Origin: Pseudomonas sp. VD-NE ins
GTDB taxonomy: Bacteria > Pseudomonadota > Gammaproteobacteria > Pseudomonadales > Pseudomonadaceae
Direction: 5' to 3'
Assembly (NCBI RefSeq): GCF_031882575.1
Contig: NZ_CP134772.1
Coordinates: 1,941,001-2,005,000 of the forward strand
DNA: 64,000 bases
Shown here: positions 34,764-44,420 of the stretch, piece by piece
How positions within the stretch are numbered: position 1 is the first letter of the stretch
Layout of the letters: each line of letters opens with the position of its first letter
Made by a program: the position numbers and the translations under genes
Notes under the pieces: generated by a model
Database searches by the model: none
The model's input: only the letters and a program-made list of their open reading frames with translations
Told to the model about the DNA's origin: nothing

Positions 34764-34880
34764 GTCGGCATACAACGGCTTGTCACTAAAAGTGCCGAGA
34801 CTTATAACGAGAACGCCCGCAGGCCGCAAGCCGGGTCGAACGATGTAGAATGCGCGGCCACTGTATTTACGGAAGCTTTA

Positions 34881-35813
34881 ATGGATCGCCCGCGTTTTCG
34901 AAAAGCATTTTTATCGCCACGCTTCTGGCCGCTCTGGTGCGGTCTGGGGCTTTTGTGGCTGATCGTGCAGTTGCCGTATCCGGCCTTGCTGACCATCGGT
35001 CGAGTTTTGGGCGCCTTGATGTATCGCGTGGCCGGCGACCGGCGGCGCATTGCCAAGCGCAATCTTGAACTGTGCTTCCCGGAAAAATCCGCCGCCGAGC
35101 GCAAACGTCTGCTCAAGGAGAACTTCGCCTCCACTGGCATCGCTTTCTTTGAAATGGCCATGAGCTGGTGGTGGTCGCGCGAGCGTCTGGCCAAGCTGGC
35201 CCACGTTGAAGGCCTGGAGCATTTGCAAAAGGCCCAGCGCGAAGGCAAAGGCGTGATCCTGATGGCCGCGCATTTCACCACACTGGAAATCGGTGCAGCG
35301 CTGCTCGGCCAGCAGCACACCATCGACGGCATGTACCGCGAGCACAAGAATCCGTTGTTTGACTATGTTCAGCGTCAGGGCCGCGAGCGGCACAACCTCG
35401 ATTCGCTGGCGGTGGAGCGTGACGACGTACGCGGCATGCTCAAGTTGCTGCGCTCCGGTCGCGCGATCTGGTATGCACCGGATCAGGACTACGGCGCCAA
35501 GCAGAGCATCTTCGTGCCGCTGTTCGGTATTCAGGCGGCGACCGTGACGGCGACGACGAAATTCGCCCGTCTCGGCAAGGCGCTGGTGGTGCCGTTCACG
35601 CAGGAGCGTCTGGCCGACGGCAGCGGTTATCGTTTGGTGATTCATCCGCCGCTGGAAGATTTCCCCGGCGAAACCGAAGAAGCTGACTGCATCCGCATCA
35701 ATCAGTGGGTCGAGAGCGCTTTGCGTGCCTGCCCCGAGCAGTACCTGTGGGCGCATCGGCGCTTCAAGAGCCGTCCACCGGGCGAGCCGAAGCTGTACGC
35801 CAAGCGCGGTTGA
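34881..35813 (+). CDS. Lipid A biosynthesis lauroyl acyltransferase (LpxL/HtrB family)
   Basis: 310 residues from ATG 34881, with GGAAGC just before; an in-frame ATG at 34755 lies inside the divergent minC and is unlikely. N-terminal membrane anchor (PLWCGLGLLWLIVQLPYPAL), then the acyltransferase motifs MAAHFTTLEIGAALL (H and E four apart), MYREHKNPLFD and IWYAPDQDYG with SIFVPLFG. It adds a secondary acyl chain to lipid A at the inner membrane. It is divergent from minC as in P. aeruginosa, where two HtrB paralogues act at different positions, so the chain added here cannot be fixed. Confidence 0.93.
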   Translation: MDRPRFRKAFLSPRFWPLWCGLGLLWLIVQLPYPALLTIGRVLGALMYRVAGDRRRIAKRNLELCFPEKSAAERKRLLKENFASTGIAFFEMAMSWWWSRERLAKLAHVEGLEHLQKAQREGKGVILMAAHFTTLEIGAALLGQQHTIDGMYREHKNPLFDYVQRQGRERHNLDSLAVERDDVRGMLKLLRSGRAIWYAPDQDYGAKQSIFVPLFGIQAATVTATTKFARLGKALVVPFTQERLADGSGYRLVIHPPLEDFPGETEEADCIRINQWVESALRACPEQYLWAHRRFKSRPPGEPKLYAKRG

Positions 35814-35848
35814 TTCACCCATCCTTTCAAGCACCATGGAGTGTTGCG

Positions 35849-37021
35849 ATGAGCCCAGCTGAACCGGTCACAGGTTTGATTCTTTCCGGCGGCGGGGCTC
35901 GGGCGGCGTATCAGGTGGGGGTGCTGGCGGCGATTGCCGAATTGCTGCCGTTAGGTGCGGACAATCCTTTCCCGGTGATCGTCGGTACCTCGGCCGGGGC
36001 GATCAATGCGGTCAGCCTTGCCAGTGGTGCCACGGATTTTCGCGCCGCCATCGAACGTCTCACCTTGTTCTGGCAAGGCTTTCGCAGCCATCGCGTGTTG
36101 CGCAGTGACTGGCCCGGCGTTATTCGTCAGGCCAGTCGTTTTGTCAGTCACAGTCTGCTTGGCCTCGGTCGGCAACTGCCGGTGGCACTGCTCAACAGTT
36201 CGCCACTGCGCGAACTGCTCAATGAAAAACTGCACATGCCCGGCATCGCCGAATCGATCGCGCGCAAGCAATTGCATGCGGTGGCGGTGACCGCGTTCGG
36301 CTACGAATCCGGGCAAGCGGTGACGTTCTATCAGGGCGGCGGCACGATCGATGCGTGGTTGCGGCATCGGCGTATTGGTGTGCCGACGCAACTGTCGGTG
36401 GATCACTTGTTGGCCAGCTCGGCGATTCCGTTGCTGTTCGCGCCGGTGAAAATTGGCGATGAATACTTTGGCGATGGCGCGGTGCGGCAATCGGCGCCGA
36501 TCAGCCCGGCGCTGCACTTAGGGGCGAGCCGGGTGCTGGTGGTGGGTGTCAGCGGCAACCCGCGCGGGTTTGATCCGCAGCAGCCGCTGGAGCGCGCTTA
36601 TACGGGGCAACAGCCGACGCTGGCGCAGATTGGCGGGCACATGCTCAACAGCACGTTCATTGACAGCCTCGAGAGCGACATCGAGTTGCTCCAGCGTCTC
36701 AACCAGTTCAGCCACTTGATGCCTGCCGGCACGCCGACGCGCGAGTTGGGCGTGGCGTCGGTGGAGGTGCTGGTGATTTCGCCGAGTCAGCCGATCGATG
36801 AGATTGCGGCACGGCATCGCCAGGAATTGCCGGCGGCGTTGCGTTTGTTTTTGCGCGGGCCGGGGGCGACCAAGACCAGTGGGGCAGGGGTGTTGAGTTA
36901 TTTGCTGTTCGAGGCGGGGTATTGCAGCGAGTTGATTGATTTGGGGCGCAGGGATGCGTTGGCCAAGCGGGAAGAGTTGTGCCGGTTTTTGGGGCTGTCC
37001 GAGGCGGTGGTTCCAGCCTGA
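35849..37021 (+). CDS. Patatin-like phospholipase
   Basis: 390 residues from ATG 35849 with GGAG upstream. The oxyanion glycine loop LILSGGGARAAYQVGVL lies at about 9-25, the nucleophile elbow GTSAG at about 47-51, and the catalytic Asp in DGAVRQSAPISPALHLGA. No signal peptide, so it is cytosolic or peripheral. Patatins hydrolyse membrane phospholipids or lyso-forms. It begins 35 bases behind the lipid A acyltransferase and is probably cotranscribed, which suggests membrane lipid turnover rather than an exported toxin of the ExoU type. Confidence 0.92.
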   Translation: MSPAEPVTGLILSGGGARAAYQVGVLAAIAELLPLGADNPFPVIVGTSAGAINAVSLASGATDFRAAIERLTLFWQGFRSHRVLRSDWPGVIRQASRFVSHSLLGLGRQLPVALLNSSPLRELLNEKLHMPGIAESIARKQLHAVAVTAFGYESGQAVTFYQGGGTIDAWLRHRRIGVPTQLSVDHLLASSAIPLLFAPVKIGDEYFGDGAVRQSAPISPALHLGASRVLVVGVSGNPRGFDPQQPLERAYTGQQPTLAQIGGHMLNSTFIDSLESDIELLQRLNQFSHLMPAGTPTRELGVASVEVLVISPSQPIDEIAARHRQELPAALRLFLRGPGATKTSGAGVLSYLLFEAGYCSELIDLGRRDALAKREELCRFLGLSEAVVPA

Positions 37022-37035
37022 GATCGGTGGTGCGG

Positions 37036-37126
37036 CAATCGCTGGCAAGCCAGCTCCCACAGGTTCCCGGTTGAACACAACAGTTGTGTGCGACACCGAA
37101 CCCTGTGGGAGCTGGCTTGCCAGCGA
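37036..37126. repeat. REP doublet of the GCTGGCAAGCCAGCTCCCACAGG type
   Basis: CAATCGCTGGCAAGCCAGCTCCCACAGG at 37036-37063 is inverted at 37102-37126. This is a second REP family of the P. fluorescens group, different from the GAGCGAGCCTGCTCGCG type. It lies between convergent genes. Confidence 0.85.
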
Positions 37127-37158
37127 TGGCGTCCTCGCAGACGCCACTTATATCAGCA

Positions 37159-37944
37159 TCAGAAGTGGTACTTCACCAGGAAGCTGGTGTTGCTCTGATT
37201 GGTCTTGAACGCACCAGTGTCGTCGATGCCGTACTTGTCTTTCCAGTAGTCGTATTCAACACCGACATACAACTGCTTCTCACCGAGACTCAGCGCCTTG
37301 CCCAGGTCATATTTGATCTGTGGGTTGAAGTGCAGGTTGGCGTGGTACTCGCCCTTTTTGTTGACATCGTTGTCGCTGACCCAGTCCATGAAACCGTCGA
37401 TCAGGATGTTCGAGTTGCCGACCGGAATGGTGTACGACCACACCGGGGTGATCTGCCAGACGTTGTCGCCCGCACGTGGGCCTTCGGTGTGGCGCTGGTA
37501 GAAGTTCAACTGGAAGTAGTCGAAGCCCGGGATGGCCAGGTCGAAACCAGGACCGATCAGATAAGACTCGACGTCGCCTTCACCGAACTCATACGTCATC
37601 GCCAGCAGCACGTCTTTGATCGGGCCGAACTCGATCTTCTGGTCGAGGATCTTGCCCAGCGACAGGCGCGGGCTGAACTCGCCGTAATACGTGTTGTTGC
37701 CGACGCCGCTGTCAGGCTTGCCGTTGTAGAAGATCTTGTCGACGAACAGGAAGTTGTCCCCGTACTTCCACGCATCGGCGTGCTCGAAGGTGACGGTCTG
37801 CTGGATGCGCGGGTTGACCTGGAAGTCCTTGCCATACAGATAGGTCAGGCTGTTGTTCTGCCACTGCAGCAGGCCTTCGGCCATGGCCTGGCCGCCGGCC
37901 AACATCGATCCCGCGAGCATCAGGCTGGTGCACATACGTTTCAT
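37159..37944 (-). CDS. Tsx/OmpK-like nucleoside channel, copy A
   Basis: 261 residues from ATG 37944 with signal peptide (MKRMCTSLMLAGSMLAGGQAMA). The mature part is a beta-barrel pattern with NSLTYLYGKDF, TFEHADAWKYGDNFLFVDKI, GEFSPRLSLGKIL and a terminal Phe (SFLVKYHF), the outer membrane insertion signal. Tsx/OmpK proteins let nucleosides or nucleobases cross the outer membrane. A close paralogue follows upstream at 38318-39103, and the next genes are a purine permease and urate catabolism, so purine uptake is the probable role. Confidence 0.92.
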   Translation of the reverse strand: MKRMCTSLMLAGSMLAGGQAMAEGLLQWQNNSLTYLYGKDFQVNPRIQQTVTFEHADAWKYGDNFLFVDKIFYNGKPDSGVGNNTYYGEFSPRLSLGKILDQKIEFGPIKDVLLAMTYEFGEGDVESYLIGPGFDLAIPGFDYFQLNFYQRHTEGPRAGDNVWQITPVWSYTIPVGNSNILIDGFMDWVSDNDVNKKGEYHANLHFNPQIKYDLGKALSLGEKQLYVGVEYDYWKDKYGIDDTGAFKTNQSNTSFLVKYHF

Positions 37945-38317
37945 TCGGTTGCTCCCAAAGTAGGTGTTCCACGTTATTTTTTTAAGATCGGCGCTCTGGT
38001 GTGGCGCCTTTTTTCGTTGCTGCAAAAACTCATCCGATCGGTCAGCTTCGATGCTGTTAGCAAGAGCCGAGCCAAGGCTTTCGAAAAGCAAAAAAACACC
38101 CGCTCGGCTGCTGACAAACAGTCGATTGAGTGTGTTTTCGGGATGCCTCGGTACTGACCGGGGCCGGGATAAGTTGGCCTGTCGGTCAGGAATTAAATCC
38201 GGGCTTTTTTTTAGACCGAATTCAAGAGGCCGCGGAGAATACTGACTCAACGGCCAGGTCTCAAGTGCCCCGCAACAGAGCACCGACGACAGGTATGGAG
38301 CACGGTTGCGGGCCATC
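37945..38317. other. Non-coding spacer between the two Tsx-like genes
   Basis: 373 bases with no frame of convincing length or start. It contains A/T-rich and GGCC-rich patches but no hairpin with a T tract that I would call a terminator. It probably holds the leader and promoter of copy A. Confidence 0.5.
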
Positions 38318-39103
38318 TTAGAAGTGCACCTTGACCAGCAGGCTGGCGGTGTTCTGATTGGTGTCGAAGTTGTGCGTGTTTTCGACGCCGTATTTATTTT
38401 TCCAATAGCTGTATTCGGTGCCGACGTACAGCTGCTTGTGGCTCCAGCCCAGGGCTTTGCCCAAGTCGTATTTGATCTGCGGATTGATGTGCAGGTTGGC
38501 GTGGTAGGTGCCGCGCGAGTTCTCATCGTTGTCGACCACCCAATCGAGATAGCCGTCGATCAGCACATCGGAATTGCCTAAGGGAAAGCTGTAGGACCAG
38601 CCGGGGGTGATCTGCCAGACGCCGTCGCCGGGGCGCGGGCCTTCGGTCTGACGGCGGAAGATGTTCAGGGTGACGTAGTTGAAACCGGGCACCTTGAGGT
38701 CGAAGCCGGGGCCGATCAGGTAGGCCTCGCTGTCGCCTTCGCCGTACTCGTAAGTCATGGCGAGCAGGACGTCTTTGATCGGGCCGAACTCGAGCTTCTG
38801 GTCGAAGATTTTGCCGAACGAGAAGCGCGGGGTGAATTCACCGTAGAACGCGTGTGGGCCTTTGTTCGCGTCTTCTTTGCCGTTGTAGAAGATCTTGTCG
38901 ACGAACAGGAAGTTGTCGCCGTACTTCCACTTGTCGGCGTGCTCGAAGGTCAGCGTCTGCTGGATCGACGGGTTGATCGCGAAATTCTTGCCGTACAGAT
39001 AACTGAGGCTGTTGGTCTGCCACAGCAGTAAATCGCCGGCCATGGCCTGACTCGCGGCCAGCAGGCCGCCACTCAACAGAACGTTGGTTTGCGTGCGAAT
39101 CAT
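38318..39103 (-). CDS. Tsx/OmpK-like nucleoside channel, copy B
   Basis: 261 residues with signal peptide (MIRTQTNVLLSGGLLAASQAMA). It matches copy A strand for strand (NSLSYLYGKNF, TFEHADKWKYGDNFLFVDKI, terminal SLLVKVHF) but differs in the extracellular loop segments (EDANKGPHAFYGEF against PDSGVGNNTYYGEF), so the duplication is old enough for the two pores to have different ligand preferences. Located between copy A and the purine permease. Confidence 0.92.
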   Translation of the reverse strand: MIRTQTNVLLSGGLLAASQAMAGDLLLWQTNSLSYLYGKNFAINPSIQQTLTFEHADKWKYGDNFLFVDKIFYNGKEDANKGPHAFYGEFTPRFSFGKIFDQKLEFGPIKDVLLAMTYEYGEGDSEAYLIGPGFDLKVPGFNYVTLNIFRRQTEGPRPGDGVWQITPGWSYSFPLGNSDVLIDGYLDWVVDNDENSRGTYHANLHINPQIKYDLGKALGWSHKQLYVGTEYSYWKNKYGVENTHNFDTNQNTASLLVKVHF

Positions 39104-39153
39104 CTGTTGCTCCCTCTTGTTTTTATTGTTGAGGCGCAGAGCTGTTGCTTAGC

Positions 39154-39277
39154 CCTTGTGGGAGCGAGCCTGCTCCGGGCGGCGTTCCGACGAAGGCGTT
39201 CTTTCAGTCAACTGATGGGTTGAATGTCATACCGCTTTCGTCGGAACGCCGCCCGGAGCAAGCTCGCTCCCACAAGG
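39154..39277. repeat. Extended inverted repeat with REP ends
   Basis: CCTTGTGGGAGCGAGCCTGCTCCGGGCGGCGTTCCGACGAA-type arms at 39154-39200 and 39231-39277 face each other, longer than a standard REPIN because the GGGCGGCGTTCCGACGA part is also inverted. It lies between copy B and the purine permease. Confidence 0.85.
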
Positions 39278-39293
39278 TTTTGTGGTGACTCCG

Positions 39294-40652
39294 TCAGTGC
39301 TGGTGCGCATGGCAGTCGTTGATCGCCGCGCGCTCCTTGCCGCCGAGAATGTTGAACAGCAGGTTCAGCGTCAGCGCACTGAGCGTGGCCATGGCGATGC
39401 CGCTGTGGGTAATCGGGCTCATCCACAGTGGCAGGTGTGCGAAGAACTCCGGACGCACCACCGGGATCAGGCCCATGCCGATGCTCACCGCGACCAGCAA
39501 CTGGTTGCGGCGGTCACCGATGTCGGCTTCCTGGAGAATCTTGATGCCGGTCGCGGCAACCATGCCGAACATCGCAATCGCTGCGCCGCCGAGTACCGCC
39601 GGTGGAATCGACGCCACCAGAAATGCCGCTTTTGGCAACAGGCTCAGGACGATCAGCAAGCCACCGGCAACGATGGTCACCGAGCGGCAACGCACGCCGG
39701 TCATCTGCACCAGACCGATGTTCTGCGCGAAAGAGGAATGGGTAAACGTGTTGAAGAAACCCGCCACAAACGAAGCGCCGGCATCGCACAGCAAGCCGCG
39801 GCGCAGCATGCGCGGGCAGACTTCCTGGCCGGTGATCTTGCCCAAGGCGAGAAACATCCCGGTGGATTCAACAAAGATGATCACCACCACCAGACACATC
39901 GACAGGATCGGCGCGAGTTCGAATTTCGGCATGCCGAAATGCAGCGGGGTGACGAACTGAATCCATGGCGCGTTGGCCATGCCGCTCAGGTCGACCATGC
40001 CGATCGCGCCGCACAGCACGTAGCCGAAACACATGCCGATCAGGACGGAAATGTTGACCCAGAAACCGCGCATGAAGCGGTGGATCAACAGAATGGTGCC
40101 CAATACCAGGGCGGCGATGGCCAGATAAATCGGTGAGCCGAATTGCGCAGCGGCGGCACCGCCACCGGCCCAATTCACGGCCACGGGGAACAGCGACAAA
40201 CCGATCGAGGTGATGACCGTGCCGGTCACCAGCGGCGGGAAAAAGCGCACGACCTTGGACATGAACGGCGCGATGATCATGCCGAAGAAACCGGCGGCGA
40301 TCGTCGCCCCGAAGATGCCTTGCAGGCCGATTCCGGGCATGCCGGCCATGGCGACCATGCTGCCGACTGCAGCAAAACTGGCGCCCATCATCACCGGCAT
40401 GCGGATGCCCATCGGGCCGATGCCCATGGACTGCACGATGGTGGCGATACCGGCGACCAGCAGGTCGGCGTTGATCAGGAAGGCAATTTCTTCACGACTC
40501 AGGCCAGCGGCCTGTCCAATGATCAGCGGCACCGCGATGGCACCACCGTACATCAGCAGAACATGTTGCAAACCGACCAGGATCAGTTGCAAAAGGGGCA
40601 ATCGCTGAATGGCGGGTGCGTCGGGGATGCGCGCTTTGGACAGCTCGGACAT
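39294..40652 (-). CDS. Nucleobase:cation symporter-2 purine permease (urate/xanthine type)
   Basis: 452 residues, about 12-14 membrane segments. NCS2 signatures: LGLQHVLLMYGGAIAVPLII, then QSMGIGPMGIRMPVMMG, VVIIFVESTGMFLALG (transport motif glutamate) and NIGLVQMTGVRCR with Gln and Thr in the UapA-type motif. Directly behind puuD in the same direction, so uric acid or xanthine is the likely substrate, imported by proton symport across the inner membrane. Confidence 0.92.
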   Translation of the reverse strand: MSELSKARIPDAPAIQRLPLLQLILVGLQHVLLMYGGAIAVPLIIGQAAGLSREEIAFLINADLLVAGIATIVQSMGIGPMGIRMPVMMGASFAAVGSMVAMAGMPGIGLQGIFGATIAAGFFGMIIAPFMSKVVRFFPPLVTGTVITSIGLSLFPVAVNWAGGGAAAAQFGSPIYLAIAALVLGTILLIHRFMRGFWVNISVLIGMCFGYVLCGAIGMVDLSGMANAPWIQFVTPLHFGMPKFELAPILSMCLVVVIIFVESTGMFLALGKITGQEVCPRMLRRGLLCDAGASFVAGFFNTFTHSSFAQNIGLVQMTGVRCRSVTIVAGGLLIVLSLLPKAAFLVASIPPAVLGGAAIAMFGMVAATGIKILQEADIGDRRNQLLVAVSIGMGLIPVVRPEFFAHLPLWMSPITHSGIAMATLSALTLNLLFNILGGKERAAINDCHAHQH

Positions 40653-40743
40653 GCAACACCTCGGATCTTTTTATTCTTGTGATTAACAGCTGTTGGGTTG
40701 CTCACAGCTGTTTCTGTGCATCAGGTAAACCGCGTTAAGGCGA

Positions 40744-40807
40744 TTCGCGAGCAGGCTCGCTCCCACAGGAAATGCGCGATCTCTGTGGGAGCGAGCCTGC
40801 TCGCGAA
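40744..40807. repeat. REP doublet (TTCGCGAGCAGGCTCGCTCCCACAG)
   Basis: Inverted copies at 40744-40768 and 40784-40807 with a short loop, between puuD and the permease gene. Confidence 0.9.
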
Positions 40808-40817
40808 GCTTTGTTGC

Positions 40818-42131
40818 TTAGTTGGTCTGTGCTCCCTGGGCGATCCATGCACCGATCAGGTCACGTTCCTGCTGGGTCATCTGCGTGATGTTGCCCAGTG
40901 GCATGATCTGCGTGGTGATGGCTTGCGCCTGGATGCGCGCCGCGTTCTGGCGGATCTGCTCAGGGGTGTCGAACATCACACCCGCTGGTGCAGCGCTGAA
41001 CAACGGGCTGGTCGGTTTGGCCGAATGGCAAACCGCGCAGCGCTCCTGGATCACTGTGTGCACTTTGTCGAAACCCGGGCCAGCATTCGACGCCTGTGCC
41101 GGTGCAGCAGGTGCTTCTGCGGGTGCAGCAGGTGCCGCCGCTTCAGCCGGTTTCGCGCCACCGCCCAGTGCCGTCTCCGGCAGCGGTTGGTACTCGATTT
41201 TCGCTGGTGCCTTGGCCACTTCCGGCGCGGTCGACATCGGCGTCGGGCCGGTGACGTAGGCCAGAGTGATCATGCCCACCGCTGCCACTGGCAGGGTCCA
41301 GGCAAACTTGTGGCTGTCGTGACGGGTGTTGAAGTAGTGACGCACCAACACTGCCAACACTGCGATCCCGGCGAGGATCAACCAGTTGTACTGGCTGCCA
41401 TAGGTGCTCGGGAAGTGGTTGCTGATCATGATGAACAGCACCGGCAGGGTGAAGTAGTTGTTGTGACGCGAACGCAGCAAGCCTTTGGCTGGCAGCGCCG
41501 GATCCGGCGTGCGGTTCTCGGCAATCGCGGCGACCAGTGCACGCTGCGCCGGCATGATGATGCGGAACACGTTGCCGACCATGATCGTGCCGATGATCGC
41601 GCCGACGTGCAGGTACGCACCACGACCGCTGAACACTTTGCTGAAGCCATACGCCGCGCCGATGATCAGCACGAACAGAATGAAGCCGAGCAGAGCAGGG
41701 CGTTTGCCCAGGGCCGAATCGCACAGGAAGGAGTAGATGAACCAGCCGAGGAACAGCGAGCCGATACCGATGGCCACGCCTTCAGGGCCGCTCAGTGTGC
41801 TGCCCGGAGCCAGCAGGTAGAGCGTTGGGTTGGAGTAGAACACCACGCACAGCAGCGCGATCCCCGACATCCAGGTGAAGTAGGCTTCCCATTTGAACCA
41901 GTGCAGGTTCTCCGGCATCGACGGCGGGGCCAGTTTGTATTTTTCGAGGTGATAGATACCGCCACCGTGGATCGCCCACAGATCACCGGCCAGGCCGGTT
42001 TTCGGGTTGACGCGGTTGAGGTTGTTCTCCAGCCAGACGAAGTAGAACGACGCACCGATCCAGGCCACGCCAGTAATCATGTGAACCCAGCGCACGCTCA
42101 GGTTCAGCCATTCCAACAGATGTGCTTCCAC
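40818..42131 (-). CDS. puuD: Urate hydroxylase PuuD, membrane-bound with cytochrome c tail
   Basis: 437 residues. The N-terminal 300 residues form about eight membrane helices (NLSVRWVHMITGVAWIGASF at the start) of the PuuD family. An Ala/Pro-rich linker (KPAEAAAPAAPAEAPAAPAQ) leads to a cytochrome c domain with the heme motif CAVCH and the Met region IMPLGNITQMT. PuuD oxidises urate to 5-hydroxyisourate and passes electrons to the respiratory chain without making H2O2. Products feed UraH and UraD encoded nearby. Confidence 0.94.
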   Translation of the reverse strand: MEAHLLEWLNLSVRWVHMITGVAWIGASFYFVWLENNLNRVNPKTGLAGDLWAIHGGGIYHLEKYKLAPPSMPENLHWFKWEAYFTWMSGIALLCVVFYSNPTLYLLAPGSTLSGPEGVAIGIGSLFLGWFIYSFLCDSALGKRPALLGFILFVLIIGAAYGFSKVFSGRGAYLHVGAIIGTIMVGNVFRIIMPAQRALVAAIAENRTPDPALPAKGLLRSRHNNYFTLPVLFIMISNHFPSTYGSQYNWLILAGIAVLAVLVRHYFNTRHDSHKFAWTLPVAAVGMITLAYVTGPTPMSTAPEVAKAPAKIEYQPLPETALGGGAKPAEAAAPAAPAEAPAAPAQASNAGPGFDKVHTVIQERCAVCHSAKPTSPLFSAAPAGVMFDTPEQIRQNAARIQAQAITTQIMPLGNITQMTQQERDLIGAWIAQGAQTN

Positions 42132-42182
42132 AGTCTTTACCTCTCGCCTGTCACTCTTGTTGTCGAGTGATCAGACCTTCTC

Positions 42183-42686
42183 TTATTGGTGGGGGGCGAG
42201 GATCAAACGCTCATCCTCTTTGAAAAAATGCTCATCGCAGTTATTGCCTGTGCCACTGCGATCAACCACCAGGAAGTCATCCCGCTTTTCGATCGTCAGC
42301 ACCGGATGGTGCCAAACGCCGCGATGGTAATTAATGCCCTGCCTGCCGTTGGTGACGAAGGCGCGGACCAAGCCTGATACAGGTTCATCGCCAACGGGCG
42401 CGACCACGATCAGAAAGGGGTTGCCGAGCAGCGGAATGAAAGCCTGGCTGCCCAGCGGATGGCGTTCCAGCATGCAAACGGTCAGCGGCATGTCCTGCGC
42501 GTCGGCGCGGAAGATGCTGATGATCGCGTTGTCCTCAGGCTGAGCGGTTTCGACCGTCGCCAGTTTGTGGAAGCGCATGGTCGAACCGTTGTTGATCATG
42601 AAGTGATCGCTGCCGTCGGTTTCGATGACGTCACCGAAAGGGGCGAAGGCTTCTTTGCTCAGCGGTTCAATCGTTAGTGTGCGCAT
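42183..42686 (-). CDS. allA: Ureidoglycolate lyase
   Basis: 167 residues from ATG 42686 (MRTLTIEPLSKEAFAPFGDV); the open frame further up runs into REP sequence. Family landmarks: MINNGSTMRFHKLATVE, CMLERHPLGSQAFIPL, and INYHRGVWHHPVLTI. AllA splits ureidoglycolate into glyoxylate and urea, the last step of the pathway coded here. It lies 136 bases behind alc and 51 bases before puuD, all in one direction. Confidence 0.95.
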   Translation of the reverse strand: MRTLTIEPLSKEAFAPFGDVIETDGSDHFMINNGSTMRFHKLATVETAQPEDNAIISIFRADAQDMPLTVCMLERHPLGSQAFIPLLGNPFLIVVAPVGDEPVSGLVRAFVTNGRQGINYHRGVWHHPVLTIEKRDDFLVVDRSGTGNNCDEHFFKEDERLILAPHQ

Positions 42687-42727
42687 GCTGTTCTTCTTAT
42701 CCGAATTCTGTGTTGACTGTTCTGACG

Positions 42728-42790
42728 CCTTCGCGAGCAGGCTCGCTCCCACAGGGGAATGCATTCCAAATGTGGGAGCGACGGTGCGAC
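42728..42790. repeat. REP doublet, one arm decayed
   Basis: GCCTTCGCGAGCAGGCTCGCTCCCACAGG at 42728-42755 is followed by AAATGTGGGAGCGACGGTGCGACGATTCGAC, in which the second palindrome is altered. The same decayed variant reading GCGACGGTGCGACGATTCG is known between Pseudomonas genes. It lies between allA and alc. Confidence 0.75.
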
Positions 42791-42821
42791 GATTCGACCT
42801 GCTAGCGATTGGGTTCAGCGC

Positions 42822-43817
42822 TTATTTCGCGACCTTGCCCAAAACGCGCAGGCGACTCACACCACCATCCGGGAACACGTTCAGGCGGATGTGGGTGATC
42901 GGGCCCAGTGCCTTGATCTGCTCGACGAAGGTGTGTTCGGCGTGCATTTCCAGCTTCTGGCTCGGCAGCAGTTCACGCCAGAACAGTGACTGGGTTTCGA
43001 TCTGGCTGTCGGTGCCGCCTTTCACGAACGCGCCCTGGATCGAGCAGGTGTCCGGGTAGTTGCCTTTGAAGTGCAGGGTGTCGACGACGATCTTCTCGAT
43101 CTCGCCTGGGTGACCCAGCGCGACGATGACCCAGTCATTGCCCGGCGTGCGACGACGTGCAGTTTCCCAACCGTCGCCCATGTTGATGCCACGGCCCGGG
43201 TTGAGGATGTTGCTCATGCGGCCGAAGTGTTCGTCGGAGCAGGCGAGGGCGCGGCCACCATTGAGGGCTGCTGCCAGATCGACTTGCTCGTTGTCGCCAA
43301 CCGCCGACCAGTCGCGGAACGGAACACCATACACGCGCAGACGAGCTACACCGCCGTCCGGGTAGATGTTGAAGCGCAGGTGGCTGAACGCTTGGTCGTT
43401 GCTGATTTCGTGGTAGTGGTGGCTGTTGCCCTGCAGCTCGACGGCCGACAGCACTTCAGTCCACTGGGTGTTTTCATCAGGCTCGCCCGAGGCCAGGAAG
43501 CACGCTTCCAGAGAGGCCGATGGCGGGAAGTTGCCGGTGAAGAATGAAGTGTCGATGTCCACGCCTTTGATCGAACCCGGTACGCCCAGACGGATTACGG
43601 CGCTGTCGAAGCCTTCGAAGCGCTTGCGGCGCGATTCCCAGCCGTCCATCCACTTGCCGTTGTCATCGAACACGCCCTCCTTCCATACGGCCGGGGTCGG
43701 TTGGAACAGACGATTGGCGTCTGCGAACCAGTCATCGGTGACCGAGATGATTTTGGTGCCCAGACGGGCATCGGCCAGGTTGACGAATTTTTCGAAAGGT
43801 ACGGCGTAAGCTTTCAT
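42822..43817 (-). CDS. alc: Allantoicase
   Basis: 331 residues built from two related halves, as in all allantoicases: [20 protein letters not shown] and [20 protein letters not shown] are the matching segments, each followed by a THxD-like FxGNxP motif ([27 protein letters not shown]) and a YPDGGVxRLRVxG end. It converts allantoate into ureidoglycolate and urea. Central gene of the urate degradation operon. Confidence 0.96.
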   Translation of the reverse strand: MKAYAVPFEKFVNLADARLGTKIISVTDDWFADANRLFQPTPAVWKEGVFDDNGKWMDGWESRRKRFEGFDSAVIRLGVPGSIKGVDIDTSFFTGNFPPSASLEACFLASGEPDENTQWTEVLSAVELQGNSHHYHEISNDQAFSHLRFNIYPDGGVARLRVYGVPFRDWSAVGDNEQVDLAAALNGGRALACSDEHFGRMSNILNPGRGINMGDGWETARRRTPGNDWVIVALGHPGEIEKIVVDTLHFKGNYPDTCSIQGAFVKGGTDSQIETQSLFWRELLPSQKLEMHAEHTFVEQIKALGPITHIRLNVFPDGGVSRLRVLGKVAK

Positions 43818-43904
43818 TCTTCTTGTCTGCCTTTAAATAAGTGGCTGGGGATGCTTGCAAGACCCTGGGTACTCTCCGCGTTTGATGTACTCGGGTCAGG
43901 CTCG

Positions 43905-44420
43905 CTATAGGGTCAGTAAACGGAACAGGGCGATCTTGTTGATCTCCGCCAGCGCGCACTTGAACTCGGTGTCTTGCGAGTTGTGAATGCGCGTTTCGAA
44001 CGCCGCGAGGATCTGATGCCGGTTGCTGCCTTTTACCGCCATGATGAAGGGAAACTTGAACTTGGCTTTGTAGGCGTCGTTCAGCTCGGTGAAGCGCTGG
44101 AACTCTTCGGCCGTGCATTGGTGTATACCGGCGCCAGCCTGTTCATTGGTGCTGGCTTCGGTCAGTTGGCCCTGGACGGCAGCTTTGCCGGCCAGGTCCG
44201 GGTGAGCGTTGATCAGGGCCAACTGACTGGCGTGATCGGCGCTCAACAGGATGTCGCTCATGCGCTGGTGCAGGGTTTCGATCTCGTCGATCGACGCGTC
44301 CGCGCCCAAATCGTAGGCCTTCTCGGCAACCCATGGCGAATGTTCGTAGATGTCGGCGAAGGCGTTGACGAAAGCGTCGCGGCTCAGGCTCGACGGTTGC
44401 AGGGTTTGAAAGCGGCTCAT
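43905..44420 (-). CDS. uraD: OHCU decarboxylase
   Basis: 171 residues from ATG 44420 (MSRFQTLQPSSLSRDAFVNA). Key residues: LINAHPDLAGKAA with the catalytic His, FTELNDAYKAKFKFPFIMAV, and a helical C-terminus with FETRIHN. It decarboxylates 2-oxo-4-hydroxy-4-carboxy-5-ureidoimidazoline to S-allantoin. Its start overlaps the puuE stop by four bases. Confidence 0.96.
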   Translation of the reverse strand: MSRFQTLQPSSLSRDAFVNAFADIYEHSPWVAEKAYDLGADASIDEIETLHQRMSDILLSADHASQLALINAHPDLAGKAAVQGQLTEASTNEQAGAGIHQCTAEEFQRFTELNDAYKAKFKFPFIMAVKGSNRHQILAAFETRIHNSQDTEFKCALAEINKIALFRLLTL

